A DNA stretch of 7,154 nucleotides from Gammaproteobacteria bacterium (GTDB taxonomy: Bacteria; Pseudomonadota; Gammaproteobacteria; Steroidobacterales; GCA-2729495). The notes under the pieces are model-generated. The model ran no database searches. It was not told the DNA's origin and worked only from the letters and a program-made list of their open reading frames with translations. The stretch spans positions 1 to 7,154 of the forward strand of contig JAUIEY010000099.1 of NCBI GenBank assembly GCA_030429685.1, given 5' to 3'. Shown here in pieces: positions 6,927 through 7,154 of the stretch; the first letter of the stretch is position 1, and every line of letters starts with the position of its first letter. The position numbers were made by a program, and so were the translations under genes.

Positions 6927-7154
6927 CGGTCGGCGCCCTCAACCAGCCAGTCAGCCAGCGAACTGACGGCAGCATGCCGCGTCAGGTCAACCTGCAATGG
7001 TGTGATGGAGACCTGGCCGTGCTCGACAGCATAAAAATCAGTCCCCGGGCCGGCGTCCTCACCGGCGCCGGCCGGCCCGACCCAGTAAACCATGCGGCCT
7101 TTGGGATCGGCCTGCGGCACCACTGCTTCGGACCGGTGACGAAAGCCCAGCCGG
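6923..7154 (-). CDS. surE: 5'/3'-nucleotidase SurE, C-terminal part (cut by window edge)
   Basis: SurE is a metal-dependent nucleoside monophosphatase and exopolyphosphatase linked to stationary-phase survival. Only the last 76 codons are present; the open frame continues past 7154, so the N-terminal catalytic motif is not visible. The visible segment matches the SurE C-terminus: QADPKGRMVYWVGPAG (compare DPRG..YWIGP in E. coli), then AGPGTDFYAVEHGQVSITPL and QVDLTRHAAVSSLADWLVEG. The TGA at 6925-6923 overlaps the pcm ATG by four bases, the tight surE-pcm coupling found across Gammaproteobacteria. It is the most upstream visible gene of the surE-pcm-DedA-nlpD operon. The operon promoter is outside the window. 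Confidence 0.96.
   Translation of the reverse strand, partial: RLGFRHRSEAVVPQADPKGRMVYWVGPAGAGEDAGPGTDFYAVEHGQVSITPLQVDLTRHAAVSSLADWLVEGADR

Overview
This window holds conserved housekeeping genes of a free-living gammaproteobacterium, probably with moderately high GC. The protein families and their order (recJ-prfB-lysS, and surE-pcm-DedA-nlpD) are typical of Gammaproteobacteria such as Pseudomonas and the Enterobacterales. The window alone does not identify the genus. Coding density is very high and no intergenic gap exceeds 40 bases. I see no mobile element, CRISPR array, tRNA or rRNA.

Layout. All genes but one lie on the minus strand, so transcription runs from high to low coordinates. 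At the right edge is a stress and repair cluster: the 3' end of surE (nucleotidase), pcm (isoaspartyl methyltransferase), a DedA/YqaA-type membrane protein, and an NlpD-like lipoprotein with LysM and LytM domains. The first three genes are joined by ATGA stop-start overlaps and the fourth follows closely, so they look like one operon. In many gammaproteobacteria rpoS follows nlpD, but here it does not. Instead, nlpD converges on a small plus-strand gene of the Mth938 (DUF498) family. That gene is divergent from recJ, with only 32 bases between the start codons.

The left half is the cluster recJ (single-strand 5'-3' exonuclease), prfB (release factor 2), lysS (lysyl-tRNA synthetase) and the 5' end of murI (glutamate racemase), separated by 5 to 20 bases and probably co-transcribed. 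prfB is split by a textbook programmed +1 frameshift (AGGAGG, TAT, CTT, TGA, C). Both halves join into a 364-residue RF2, so it is not a pseudogene.

I find no sign of an undescribed system. The points most worth a second look are the autoregulatory frameshift, the missing rpoS after nlpD, the heavily degenerate LytM active site in NlpD, the very compact recJ/Mth938 divergent junction, and the lysS-murI junction.
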